A stretch of DNA of 64,000 nt, taken from positions 124,001-188,000 of the forward strand of contig NZ_CANLZC010000001.1 in assembly GCF_947495455.1 (NCBI RefSeq). Direction: 5' to 3'. The translations under genes were made by a program, and so were the position numbers. Positions within the stretch are counted from its first letter, which is position 1. Each line of letters begins with the position of its first letter. The stretch comes from an uncultured Shewanella sp. (GTDB lineage: Bacteria > Pseudomonadota > Gammaproteobacteria > Enterobacterales > Shewanellaceae). The notes under the pieces are model-generated. The model made no database searches and was not told the DNA's origin. It worked only from the letters and a program-made list of their open reading frames with translations. Of this stretch, positions 10,515 to 19,525 are shown one piece after another.

Positions 10515-11699
10515 ATGAGTATCGACATTAAGGTACCCGTACTACCAGAATCTGTTGCTGATGCAACGATTGCCACTTGGCATGTTCAAGCCGGTGAGCA
10601 AGTGTCTCGCGATCAAAATTTGGTTGATATTGAAACCGATAAAGTGGTGTTAGAAGTGGTTGCCCCTGAAGATGGGCACATTGTAGAGTTTTTAGCTGAA
10701 GAAGGTGACACAGTTCTTGGTGAAGCTTTAATTGCTAAGTTTGTAGCAGGTGCTACGGCGGGTAAAGAAGTGACTAAAGCGGAAGCGGAAGCGGCAACGC
10801 CCGCACCAGAAGCGTCTGATGAGAGCAGTGATGCATTGAGTCCCTCTGTGCGCCGCTTAATTGCTGAGCATAATGTTGATGCGAGCAAACTTAAAGGCAC
10901 GGGTGTGGGTGGACGTATCACAAAAGAAGATGTTGAGTCTTTTGTGAAAGCACAAGCTAAACCTGCTGCAGCGCCAGCTGCAGTTGCGCCATTAGCTGAG
11001 CGCAGCGAAAAACGTGTTCCTATGACACGCCTTCGCAAAACCATTGCAACTCGTTTGCTAGAAGCGAAAAATTCCACAGCCATGTTAACGACATTTAATG
11101 AAGTTAATATGAAGCCAATCATGGATATTCGTAAGCAATATCAAGAAGTGTTTGAAAAACGTCATGGTATCCGTTTGGGCTTTATGTCTTTTTATATCAA
11201 AGCCGTGACTGAAGCACTTAAACGTTTCCCTGATGTGAATGCGTCTATCGATGGTGATGATATTGTCTATCATAACTATTTTGACGTGAGCATTGCCGTT
11301 TCAACTCCTCGTGGTCTTGTGACGCCTGTATTACGTGATACTGACAAAATGAACTTGGCTGAAATTGAAAAAGCCGTACGTGAATTGGCTATTAAAGGTC
11401 GTGATGGCAAGTTGTCGGTTGCTGATATGACAGGTGGTAACTTTACTGTGACTAATGGTGGTGTGTTTGGCTCATTGATGTCGACACCGATTTTGAATCT
11501 ACCACAAAGTGCTATTCTTGGCATGCATGCCATTAAAGATCGTCCTATGGCGGTGAATGGTCAAGTCGAAATTTTGCCCATGATGTACCTCGCATTATCT
11601 TATGACCACCGTATTATTGATGGTCGTGAGTCTGTTGGCTTTTTGGTTGCGATTAAAGACTTCCTAGAAGATCCAACACGTCTGTTACTTGACTTGTAG
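10515..11699 (+). CDS. sucB: dihydrolipoamide succinyltransferase (E2 component)
   Basis: SucB is the core E2 enzyme that moves the succinyl group to CoA. The domain order is clear. A single lipoyl domain occupies about residues 1-80, with the modified lysine in [10 protein letters not shown] linker rich in Ala, Glu and Pro follows, then an E3-binding domain near residue 110 ([14 protein letters not shown]). The catalytic acyltransferase domain ends with [15 protein letters not shown], which holds the active-site His and Asp. The length is 394 residues. It lies 31 bases after sucA. Confidence 0.98.
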   Translation: MSIDIKVPVLPESVADATIATWHVQAGEQVSRDQNLVDIETDKVVLEVVAPEDGHIVEFLAEEGDTVLGEALIAKFVAGATAGKEVTKAEAEAATPAPEASDESSDALSPSVRRLIAEHNVDASKLKGTGVGGRITKEDVESFVKAQAKPAAAPAAVAPLAERSEKRVPMTRLRKTIATRLLEAKNSTAMLTTFNEVNMKPIMDIRKQYQEVFEKRHGIRLGFMSFYIKAVTEALKRFPDVNASIDGDDIVYHNYFDVSIAVSTPRGLVTPVLRDTDKMNLAEIEKAVRELAIKGRDGKLSVADMTGGNFTVTNGGVFGSLMSTPILNLPQSAILGMHAIKDRPMAVNGQVEILPMMYLALSYDHRIIDGRESVGFLVAIKDFLEDPTRLLLDL

Positions 11700-11725
11700 G
11701 TTAAAGTTCAGACAGTACCCTCGTG

Positions 11726-11745
11726 GCAGGCTCGATTGGGCCTGC
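11726..11745 (+). terminator. small hairpin between sucB and sucC
   Basis: A GCAGGC/GCCTGC stem with an 8-base loop sits in the 80-base gap. No T run follows, so it is more likely an mRNA-stability or partial attenuation element than a terminator. Confidence 0.3.
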
Positions 11746-11779
11746 TAAACATTGAAAAGTAGTATACGGATAGATCATC

Positions 11780-12946
11780 ATGAATTTGCATGAGTATCAG
11801 GCAAAATCTTTATTTGCCGAATATGGTTTACCAGTGTCAGAAGGTTTTGCATGTGATACAGCTCAAGAAGCTGTTGAAGCGGCAGGCCATATTGGCGGTG
11901 ATATGTGGGTTGTTAAGTGTCAAGTACACGCAGGCGGCCGTGGTAAAGCAGGTGGCGTAAAAGTCACTGGCGATAAAGACGAAATTAGAGCATTTGCTGA
12001 ACATTGGTTAGGTAAGAATCTTGTTACTTATCAAACTGATGAAAAAGGCCAGCCAGTCGCTAAGATTTTAGTTGAAAGCTGTACTGACATTGCAAATGAA
12101 TTATACCTAGGTGCCGTCGTTGACCGTGCGACTCGTCGTGTTGTGTTCATGGCATCAACAGAAGGTGGTGTTGAAATTGAAACTGTGGCGGAAGAAACGC
12201 CAGAGTTAATCCATAAAGCCATCATCGATCCTTTAACAGGTCCTCAGCCTTATCAAGCCCGTGATCTTGGCTTCAAATTGGGGTTAAACCCAACGCAAAT
12301 GAAGCAGTTCACTAAGGTGTTCATGGGTCTTGCTAAAATGTTTGAAGATCATGATTTCGCGTTACTTGAAATCAACCCTCTGGTGATTACTGATGAGGGG
12401 AATATTCATTGCTTAGACGGTAAAATTGGTATCGATGGCAATGCATTATTCCGTCAACCTAAAATCCGTGACATGCATGATCCTTCTCAAGATGATGCTC
12501 GTGAAGCTCATGCGGCTAAATTTGAACTTAACTATGTGGCATTAGACGGTAATGTTGGCTGCATGGTTAATGGAGCAGGTCTTGCGATGGGAACCATGGA
12601 CATCGTTAACCTTCATGGTGGCAAGCCAGCCAACTTCTTAGATGTAGGCGGCGGGGCGACGAAAGAGCGTGTTGCTGAAGCATTTAAAATTATTCTTTCT
12701 GATGATAACGTTAAAGCCGTTCTTGTGAACATCTTTGGTGGTATCGTTCGTTGCGATATGATTGCTGAAGGTATCATAGGTGCAGTGAAAGAAGTGGGCG
12801 TTGAAGTGCCTGTTGTGGTTCGTCTTGAAGGGACGAATGCTGATCTTGGCCGTGAAGTATTGGCTAATTCAGATCTTGATATCATCGCTGCTACAAGTCT
12901 AACTGACGCGGCTGAGCAAGTTGTTAAAGCTGCGGAGGGCAAATAA
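11780..12946 (+). CDS. sucC: succinyl-CoA synthetase beta subunit
   Basis: SucC is the nucleotide-binding (ATP-grasp) subunit that makes ATP or GTP while turning succinyl-CoA into succinate. It begins [19 protein letters not shown], contains the ATP-grasp stretch [14 protein letters not shown] and the subunit-interface region [12 protein letters not shown] with DVGGGA. The length of 388 residues equals the family norm. Its TAA stop shares one base with the sucD ATG, so the two are translationally coupled. Confidence 0.98.
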   Translation: MNLHEYQAKSLFAEYGLPVSEGFACDTAQEAVEAAGHIGGDMWVVKCQVHAGGRGKAGGVKVTGDKDEIRAFAEHWLGKNLVTYQTDEKGQPVAKILVESCTDIANELYLGAVVDRATRRVVFMASTEGGVEIETVAEETPELIHKAIIDPLTGPQPYQARDLGFKLGLNPTQMKQFTKVFMGLAKMFEDHDFALLEINPLVITDEGNIHCLDGKIGIDGNALFRQPKIRDMHDPSQDDAREAHAAKFELNYVALDGNVGCMVNGAGLAMGTMDIVNLHGGKPANFLDVGGGATKERVAEAFKIILSDDNVKAVLVNIFGGIVRCDMIAEGIIGAVKEVGVEVPVVVRLEGTNADLGREVLANSDLDIIAATSLTDAAEQVVKAAEGK

Positions 12947-13818
12947 TGTCTGTCTTAATTAACAAAGATACTAAAGTTATCTGTCAAGGTTTTACTGGCG
13001 GTCAAGGGACTTTCCATTCTGAGCAAGCTATTGATTACGGTACTCAAATGGTCGGTGGCGTGTCTCCAGGAAAAGGCGGTCAAGTGCATTTGGGACTTCC
13101 CGTTTTTAATACAGTAAAAGATGCGGTTGCCGAAACAGGTGCGACTGCTTCTGTTATTTACGTGCCTGCACCTTTCTGTAAAGATGCGATTCTAGAAGCA
13201 ATTGACGGTGGCATTGAGCTTATCGTTTGTATTACTGAAGGGATCCCAACGTTAGATATGCTTCAAGTTAAAGTGAAACTTGAAGAAACTGGTGTTCGCA
13301 TGATTGGTCCTAACTGCCCAGGTGTTATCACGCCGGGTGAATGTAAAATTGGGATCATGCCTGGTCACATTCATAAGCCGGGTAAAGTGGGTATTGTTTC
13401 TCGCTCTGGTACATTAACCTATGAAGCGGTTAAGCAAACGACTGACGAAGGTTTTGGTCAATCAACTTGTGTGGGTATTGGTGGCGATCCAATTCCTGGC
13501 ACTAACTTCATTGACGTATTGGAAATGTTCCAAAACGATCCACAAACAGAAGCCATTGTTATGATTGGTGAAATTGGTGGTACAGCTGAAGAAGAAGCAG
13601 CAGCATACATCAAAGCTAACGTGACTAAGCCTGTTGTGTCTTACATTGCGGGTGTGACTGCACCTGAAGGTAAGCGTATGGGCCATGCTGGTGCCATTAT
13701 TGCTGGCGGTAAAGGTACGGCTGAAGATAAGTTTGCCGCTCTTGAAGCAGCAGGCGTTACCACAGTGCGTTCACTGGCTGATATCGGCAGTGCCCTGCGT
13801 ACTAAAACAGGTTGGTAA
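12946..13818 (+). CDS. sucD: succinyl-CoA synthetase alpha subunit
   Basis: SucD binds CoA and carries the phosphohistidine of succinyl-CoA synthetase. The CoA site is at the N-terminus ([11 protein letters not shown]). SRSGTLTYE follows mid-protein, and the phosphorylated His is in [13 protein letters not shown] near the C-terminus. It is 290 residues and intact. The last part of the gene with its terminator (from about 13582) is repeated directly at 17794-18116. The two copies encode the same residues from YIKANV to the end but differ at 13 synonymous sites, so the 3' end of this gene or of the distal copy probably came from another strain. Confidence 0.98.
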   Translation: MSVLINKDTKVICQGFTGGQGTFHSEQAIDYGTQMVGGVSPGKGGQVHLGLPVFNTVKDAVAETGATASVIYVPAPFCKDAILEAIDGGIELIVCITEGIPTLDMLQVKVKLEETGVRMIGPNCPGVITPGECKIGIMPGHIHKPGKVGIVSRSGTLTYEAVKQTTDEGFGQSTCVGIGGDPIPGTNFIDVLEMFQNDPQTEAIVMIGEIGGTAEEEAAAYIKANVTKPVVSYIAGVTAPEGKRMGHAGAIIAGGKGTAEDKFAALEAAGVTTVRSLADIGSALRTKTGW

Positions 13819-13821
13819 TAT

Positions 13822-13847
13822 TTAATTGATGGTTAACCATCAATTAA
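13822..13847. repeat. 26-base perfect palindrome after sucD
   Basis: The sequence is self-complementary around GGTTAACC just after the sucD stop. The distal copy near 18032 keeps it except for one unpaired base. It may form a hairpin that protects the mRNA 3' end ahead of the true terminator. Confidence 0.8.
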
Positions 13848-13858
13848 TAAGCTATTGC

Positions 13859-13898
13859 AAGACATAAAAAGCGCCGAAAGGCGCTTTTTTTATGTCTT
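13859..13898 (+). terminator. terminator of the sdh-suc block
   Basis: A long stem (AAGACATAAAAAGCGCC paired with its complement) around a GAAA loop ends in a T run. The duplicate at 18069 has the same stem and a TTTT loop. Confidence 0.92.
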
Positions 13899-14569
13899 GC
13901 ATTGTGAGACTTCTAAGAACTACGCCTTGCTTAGTTTAACTTGCTAAGGTGAGAGGCGATTAGGGGGCTAAGCAATGGACGACTCTTTAATTTGGAAAGC
14001 TGGCCTTATTTTCGTCAATAATAATGAAAGTTAGTGATGTAAAATTTACCAATGACGAATAATTAGCATGCTCGGAAGTGGTCTAGAGTGAGAACTCTAG
14101 GATTGTTGTCATTAAGCTTATTAGCTGAGACATTAGGAACTATTAAGCGCTATACAGGTTTTCTGTCACGTACAACTGTAAGCTTTTACTCGTAAAATAC
14201 AGTCTATTTAGTAGCATTACAAAAAATTGGCCTAAAACTGACTTCTCTATGTTCATAATGCTTCTCTTTCAAAAGAAACTAATAGAAAAATATCAGTTTA
14301 TTGTATAAAACCATTTTTTAACTATTGTTTTTATCGTTCTGATTTTTAATGTTTAATTTATAATCTTCTGCTGAGTAATTTTTTGGTTGTTTATTTGTGT
14401 TAATTATGTGAATAAATTTTCAGCGTTCAATTTTTTTATAATGGATATCGTGTTTATTTTTCAGTATGCTACTGATTTATAATGAGTAGCTTGGTTTTGT
14501 TAGGTGACAGTGCCAATTAACTTACCCCCCCCGGATAGGTGGGGATTGATAACTAGACAGGGAAGATAA
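13899..14569. other. AT-rich gap before the inserted lipoprotein gene
   Basis: About 670 bases with no convincing ORF. TATAAT-like boxes occur near 14440 and 14480. A run of eight C at 14525-14532 lies about 38 bases before the ATG and is followed by GGGG, so a small hairpin is possible in the 5' leader. A GGGAAG ribosome site precedes the start of the next gene. No integrase or transposase trace is visible. Confidence 0.6.
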
Positions 14570-17545
14570 ATGAAAAAACTGATTTTTGTACTTTTGAGTA
14601 CATTCGCTTTTGTGGGTTGTGGTGGTTCTGGTTCTTCTGGTTCTTCTGATACTAATTTAGAAAAAACCATTCAAGATTCGCCTCTTACACTCTCAACCAT
14701 CTCTGGCAGTACAAATATTCAGCCGAATCAAAAAGTGGAATACGGTATTACTATTACTGATCCAGATGGGATCAATAATATAGAAGTCAAACTAAAGGAT
14801 CAGGCGGAAGATATTGTAAAAACAATATCATATACAGTCACTGATAACCTATATACATTTACAATTGATACTCAAAATTTAGCTGTTGGCAGTTACACTA
14901 TTGAAGTAACAGCTTCAGGTATTGATGGCGGTGAAGGTGAGCAAAGCGGCCCACTTACGCAAACGTTAACTATTAATATATTAAATGTAGCTCCTAGCTT
15001 TACTTCTTCATTATCAGTGAGTGTTGATGAAAATCATGCCTCTTCATTGTTATTTTTGACAGCTACCGATGGTAACAATGATGATCTTGTGTTCTCAATT
15101 AGTGGAGGTAATGATGCCAACGCATTTAATCTATATTCAAATGAATTGTCTTTCCAATCACCTCCTAACTTTGAGGAACCAACGGACACCGACCTTAATA
15201 ATGAATACGAGGTGATTATCAGTGCCAGTGATGGTACAAATACTATTGAGCAAAGGCATACTATTAGTGTTAATGATGTCAATGATGCGCCGTATTTCAC
15301 TTCATCGGCAAACATCAACTTCATTGAAAATAGTGAATTTGCTGCAGCTTCGATAACAGCACATGATGATGAAGGTGATACTGTCATTTTTTCTATTACT
15401 GGTGGAAGTGACGCAAACTTATTTTTTTTGGACAATGAAAGTCTATTTTTTTTAACACCACCAGATTTTGAGGCGCCTGCTGATAAGAATAGCGATAATA
15501 GTTATGCATTAACCATTACCGCGAGTGATGGCGTAGAAAATACTGAGCAACATCTCACAATAACAGTCACGGATCAATCGAGTCCGCAATTAACGATTAG
15601 TTATCCGACGCCGAATGCGAATTTAGGTGGAAGAGCGTTAAGTACAATCGTGACAGGCAATATATCGGATGATGAGGATGGCAATATATCCGCTAGTGAC
15701 ATTGAAGGGATAACAGTAAATGGTATACAAATTCAATTAGATGACAGTACCCCTGGACGGTGGTCAACGAGAGTGCCCGTTGAAAGTGGAGCGAATACAC
15801 TAACAGTTAGTTCAAATAATGAAAACCTGCTTGATGTCGCCTCTCAACATTTATTTAATAAGGTGACTTTGGAACATCCTAGAGATATAGCCATGGATAG
15901 CCAAAATAATCGTGCTTATATTATTGGCTCACACCCAGATGCACTTATTTCGGTCGATTTATCTACCGGTCAAATGACCTCCATTTCAGATGACCATACT
16001 GGCAGCGGCGTTTCTCTAACATACCTGACGAATGTTATCCTAGATATACCTAACAATAGGGCTTTTGTTTCAGGATATGGTTTGATTCTCGAAATCGACC
16101 TAACAACAGGCAATCGTTCATTTATAGCCGATAGTAGTTGGGGGGAAGGAGAAGCGCTTAATTATATTACTGATATGTTTTTTGATGGCGATAACAATCG
16201 ACTCATTGTGTCCAACCAATCTTCCGACAAGGGGTACTCAATTTTGGCGGTGGATGTAACGAACGGTAACCGCAGCGTTATTTCCAATAGTGTTACTGGC
16301 ACAGGAGATATGTTTGTATCCCCCACTGAAATGCTGCTTGATAAACCTAATAACCGAGTTTTATTATTTGATAATACATCGCATTTACGTTATTCACTGA
16401 TCTCAGTCAATCTAGCCACTGGCAACCGAGAAACCTTATTTTCTTTTGCAGGATATAATATGAATGATGCAATTTTAGATAACGTGAACAACCGTCTTTT
16501 ATTTGGATCTTACAACTACATTTCTTCATTAGATTTATCGACTGGCGCTATAGGTGTGATTGCAGATAACAGTGCAGAAAGATTTCTCTCTTTTCATAAG
16601 TTATCTTTTGATTTAACTAATAACAGGGCTTTGGTATTAGATGATACAGTAGATGCCATTGTATCTGTTGATTTAACCACAGGTCAACGGGAGGTCATTG
16701 CTAACAGTAATGTTGGCAGTGGAATAGGCTTTGAATCAATCCGTGACATTGAATTAGATGCGACCAATAGCCAATTTCTCGTTGTAGATGATCGTGCCAA
16801 TAAAGTGGTGTTGGTGGATAGAGCCAATGCTGAGCGAACGTTTTCTGTGGACTTTTATGGCTATATCTCCAATGTGGCTTGGGATAGAACCAATAATCGC
16901 TTGTTAGTCGCTGCACCACATTCTGTGTTTGAGGTAAGTTTAATCACAGGCACAAGGTACGAGCTTGCAAGTTTTTCTGATCTGTTTTCTTTTTCTAGTA
17001 TAGTGTTAGACAGTTCAAACAATCGAGCGTTACTGACTACAAGTGTTTTTAGTGAAATCCAAGGTGTGGTGGCCATAGATTTAGACACGGGTGCTAGCGA
17101 GTTTCTGTCGTACCCAGAGTTAGATATTGGTACTGGACCGAATTTTGAAGGCCTTAAAGGCTTAGCCATTGATGAAAAAAATAACCAACTTTTTGTAGCA
17201 GACACATACGCATCTAGTATTTTTACTGTTGATTTATCCACAGGAAACCGGGCGATTGTTTCAAATAATGATATAGGCACAGGGAGTATGCTTATATTTC
17301 CTGAGAGTTTGGCATTAGACAGCGCAAACAATCGCCTTTTAGTTGCAGATCAGTCTGATCATCGACTTTTATCAATTGACCTGTCTACGGGAGATCGCAG
17401 TACTATTAATTGGTTCGACTCGCAAGTTGAGCGTGTGGTGTTAGATGCCGAGAATAACATCGCTTTCATGACCTCAAATTCCTCTCTTCACAAGATTATA
17501 GTGGTCGATTTATCAAGTGGTGAACATGCGACCTTTTCAAGATAA
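14570..17545 (+). CDS. surface lipoprotein with cadherin-like and beta-propeller repeats
   Basis: The protein has 991 residues. The leader ends in FVGC followed by Gly/Ser-rich residues, so it should be a lipoprotein. Residues of about 140-340 hold two cadherin-like repeats with the motifs NDVNDAPYFTSS and ITASDG. The part from about residue 430 to the end has about twelve repeats of 40-50 residues, each with an NNR-type turn and an S-V-DLSTG strand, as in NHL or SMP-30-like propellers. The likely role is adhesion or ligand binding at the surface; no catalytic motif is seen. It is the only gene between the two sucD 3' ends, so it looks like acquired cargo. Confidence 0.85.
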   Translation: MKKLIFVLLSTFAFVGCGGSGSSGSSDTNLEKTIQDSPLTLSTISGSTNIQPNQKVEYGITITDPDGINNIEVKLKDQAEDIVKTISYTVTDNLYTFTIDTQNLAVGSYTIEVTASGIDGGEGEQSGPLTQTLTINILNVAPSFTSSLSVSVDENHASSLLFLTATDGNNDDLVFSISGGNDANAFNLYSNELSFQSPPNFEEPTDTDLNNEYEVIISASDGTNTIEQRHTISVNDVNDAPYFTSSANINFIENSEFAAASITAHDDEGDTVIFSITGGSDANLFFLDNESLFFLTPPDFEAPADKNSDNSYALTITASDGVENTEQHLTITVTDQSSPQLTISYPTPNANLGGRALSTIVTGNISDDEDGNISASDIEGITVNGIQIQLDDSTPGRWSTRVPVESGANTLTVSSNNENLLDVASQHLFNKVTLEHPRDIAMDSQNNRAYIIGSHPDALISVDLSTGQMTSISDDHTGSGVSLTYLTNVILDIPNNRAFVSGYGLILEIDLTTGNRSFIADSSWGEGEALNYITDMFFDGDNNRLIVSNQSSDKGYSILAVDVTNGNRSVISNSVTGTGDMFVSPTEMLLDKPNNRVLLFDNTSHLRYSLISVNLATGNRETLFSFAGYNMNDAILDNVNNRLLFGSYNYISSLDLSTGAIGVIADNSAERFLSFHKLSFDLTNNRALVLDDTVDAIVSVDLTTGQREVIANSNVGSGIGFESIRDIELDATNSQFLVVDDRANKVVLVDRANAERTFSVDFYGYISNVAWDRTNNRLLVAAPHSVFEVSLITGTRYELASFSDLFSFSSIVLDSSNNRALLTTSVFSEIQGVVAIDLDTGASEFLSYPELDIGTGPNFEGLKGLAIDEKNNQLFVADTYASSIFTVDLSTGNRAIVSNNDIGTGSMLIFPESLALDSANNRLLVADQSDHRLLSIDLSTGDRSTINWFDSQVERVVLDAENNIAFMTSNSSLHKIIVVDLSSGEHATFSR

Positions 17546-17790
17546 CACTAGCTCCTGAAAAGTGGGAAAACGATTGCTCGTTTCGAAGTATGCCGATAAT
17601 CGTTGCGATTGAATTAGCAAAAGGAGATAACTGACTCCTCGCTATCGAGAAGCACTTATGCTCGGCTTTTGTTAATTTTTTTAAATTTAATTGGTTGGTG
17701 GTGTTCGTCATAGTTGTAGCCGTATCGTTCGGTGGCGACACAATGATAACACCCTTACCTTGGAGAATGAGGCTACTTGGCAAGTCGAGT

Positions 17791-18028
17791 AGGCACAGCT
17801 GAAGAGGCGGCTGAATACATCAAAGCTAACGTGACTAAGCCTGTTGTGTCTTACATTGCGGGTGTGACTGCACCTGAAGGTAAGCGTATGGGTCATGCTG
17901 GTGCTATTATTGCTGGCGGTAAAGGAACAGCGGAAGATAAGTTCGCAGCCCTTGAAGCAGCAGGCGTGACGACTGTTCGTTCACTGGCTGATATCGGCAG
18001 TGCCCTGCGCACTAAAACAGGTTGGTAA
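17791..18028 (+). pseudogene. sucD 3'-end fragment (duplicate)
   Basis: This piece encodes about the last 79 residues of SucD, including the phosphohistidine motif RMGHAGAI and the natural stop. It has no credible start or ribosome site. It aligns to the intact sucD end, and all 13 differences I counted from YIKANV to the stop are third-position silent changes. A copy decaying in place would also show amino-acid changes, so this sequence was under selection until recently, most simply in a related donor or in the original resident gene. The 245 bases upstream (17546-17790) contain no recognisable gene. Confidence 0.93.
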
Positions 18029-18116
18029 TATTTGATTGATGGTTAACCATCAATTAATAAGTTATTCCAAGACATAAAAAGCGCCTTTTGGCGCTTTTTA
18101 TGTCTTGTATTGTGAT
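17794..18116 (+). repeat. direct repeat, distal copy (sucD 3' end plus terminator)
   Basis: This is the partner of the repeat at 13582-13908. Similarity starts near the codons for T-A-E-E and ends just after the terminator. Recombination between the two copies would remove the 4.2-kb block and leave an intact sucD with its terminator. Confidence 0.93.
18069..18106 (+). terminator. duplicate of the sucD terminator
   Basis: It has the same stem as the terminator at 13859, with a TTTT loop in place of GAAA. The stem is conserved while the loop has changed. Confidence 0.9.
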
Positions 18117-18241
18117 CTATTAGTCTGCGATTGTTTTTAGTTTTTATCTTACAACAATAATAAAGTCAAAATAATAAAAAACTGATATCGATAATGTTAT
18201 TTTGCTATGTTAAGGATAAGTCAATCAAGATTGAGGTTGAA

Positions 18242-18589
18242 ATGAAAGGGATAGCAATATTGGCGCCATTGATTTTTTGTTCTTTTTATGTCCAATCAGA
18301 GGCTCGATTGGGTTCTCGTGAAGTGTTATTGGATAATGATACAGTACAGATCATCAGACTGACGTACCCGCCAGGTGCTGAGTCGGGTATGCACACTCAT
18401 GCGTTTTCACATCGCGCTGTTTATTTTGTGAAAGGAGGAAAATTACAATTAGTGTCCGATAATAAGGAAAGCTCGCGACATGTGGTGAATATTCCAGATG
18501 GAAAAACCTATTTTATGCCTAAGGTGACCCATAATGTGATTAATATTGGTAATACAGAAGTGGTGATTATTGAAACTGAAATAAAATAA
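18242..18589 (+). CDS. secreted cupin-domain protein
   Basis: This is a small single-domain cupin. The leader MKGIAILAPLIFCSFYVQSEA looks like a Sec signal, so it is probably periplasmic. The metal-type cupin motif is visible as GMHTHAFSHRAVYFV, with a second histidine near the end (VTHNVINIG). I chose the ATG at 18242 because GAGG lies 6 bases upstream and it yields a clean signal peptide. A start at 18194 would add 16 unlikely residues. The substrate is unknown. It is the first gene after the duplicated sucD end. Confidence 0.8.
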   Translation: MKGIAILAPLIFCSFYVQSEARLGSREVLLDNDTVQIIRLTYPPGAESGMHTHAFSHRAVYFVKGGKLQLVSDNKESSRHVVNIPDGKTYFMPKVTHNVINIGNTEVVIIETEIK

Positions 18590-18672
18590 TACATTCACTG
18601 TTTTCAATACAGTTTGCTTATGTTCTTGTTATTATATTGACAATCTACCTATCCAATATTTGAGAGTATCTT

Positions 18673-19368
18673 ATGGAAAAAACGACGAATAGTGTGTCTA
18701 AAACAGTGGTGATTACTGGTGCCAACAGAGGGATCGGCTTGGCCATGGTGGCGATTTATGCGCTTCGAGGTGATCACGTTATAGCATTATGTCGACAGTC
18801 ATCGCCAAAACTCGCGGCATTAGCACATCACAATGTCGATATTGTAGAAGGTGTTGATGTGGCCACTGAGGCGGGAATAGAGACTATGTTATCGGCAATT
18901 AACGGCCGAACTGTCGATATTTTAATTAACAATGCCGGTATTTTACGGGATGAAAACCTTCATAATCTCAATTTACAGACCATAGAAGCACAGTTTCAAG
19001 TGAATGCGGTGGCGCCACTGCGTGTGTGTCATGCCTTGTTGAGTCACCTAACATCGGGGAGCAAAATCGCGTTGATCACATCCCGAATGGGCTCTATTGC
19101 CGATAATGGCTCAGGTGGTCGGTATGGATACCGCATGTCAAAGGCGGCATTGAATGCGGCGGGTGTTTCTTTGGCAAAAGATTTAACGGCGGATAACATT
19201 GCGGTGGGAATTTATCATCCTGGGTATGTGCAAACGGATATGGTGAATTTTAATGGCGATATCACTAGCGACGTTGCCGCGTCTAGGATTGTTAATTTAA
19301 TTGATGAGCTGACCTTAGAAGAGTCGGGTGTTTTTAAACATTCTAACGGCCAAGTATTGCCTTGGTAA
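18673..19368 (+). CDS. short-chain dehydrogenase/reductase
   Basis: This is a classical SDR of 231 residues. The cofactor motif is TGANRGIG near residue 16 and NNAG follows at about residue 92. The catalytic Ser lies in SRMGS and the Tyr-Lys pair in YRMSK. The C-terminus (YHPGYVQTDM) is typical of the C-factor-like or sniffer-like SDR subgroup. The substrate cannot be inferred. It ends before a strong bidirectional terminator. Confidence 0.9.
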   Translation: MEKTTNSVSKTVVITGANRGIGLAMVAIYALRGDHVIALCRQSSPKLAALAHHNVDIVEGVDVATEAGIETMLSAINGRTVDILINNAGILRDENLHNLNLQTIEAQFQVNAVAPLRVCHALLSHLTSGSKIALITSRMGSIADNGSGGRYGYRMSKAALNAAGVSLAKDLTADNIAVGIYHPGYVQTDMVNFNGDITSDVAASRIVNLIDELTLEESGVFKHSNGQVLPW

Positions 19369-19463
19369 ACCAATATAGGCGGCCAATTTGAGTGACTTTT
19401 ATTGCTATGATAAATCATTTTTAGTCAAAGTCACAAAGCAGTATTCACCACAATGTCATTACC

Positions 19464-19500
19464 AACACAAGATGAATGCCGTTTGCATTCATCTTGTGTT
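19464..19500. terminator. bidirectional terminator, 16-bp perfect stem
   Basis: The stem AACACAAGATGAATGC pairs perfectly with 19485-19500 around a 5-base loop. It lies between the convergent SDR and giant lipoprotein genes, with a T run after it. Confidence 0.9.
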
Positions 19501-19525
19501 TTTAGCACGCTGTTATTGTCTGTGC

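Larger units (their letters stand above)
13582..13908 (+). repeat. direct repeat, proximal copy (sucD 3' end plus terminator)
   Basis: This segment covers about the last 80 codons of sucD, the palindrome and the terminator. It matches 17794-18116 with a three-base length difference near the start, long blocks of identity, and a cluster of third-position differences in the middle. The repeats face the same way and enclose the lipoprotein gene at 14570-17545. Confidence 0.95.

Noticed and set aside
10613..11122. Long antisense ORF of 169 codons in sucB
   Set aside because: It lies opposite a clear enzyme gene, has low-complexity Ser/Ala/Thr composition and no ribosome site.
16861..17331. Antisense ORF of 156 codons in the propeller lipoprotein gene
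   Set aside because: It mirrors the repeat units and has no start signal or family pattern.
17546..17790. Transposase remnant beside the sucD fragment
   Set aside because: No reading frame or inverted repeat that matches an IS could be recognised in this 245-base segment.
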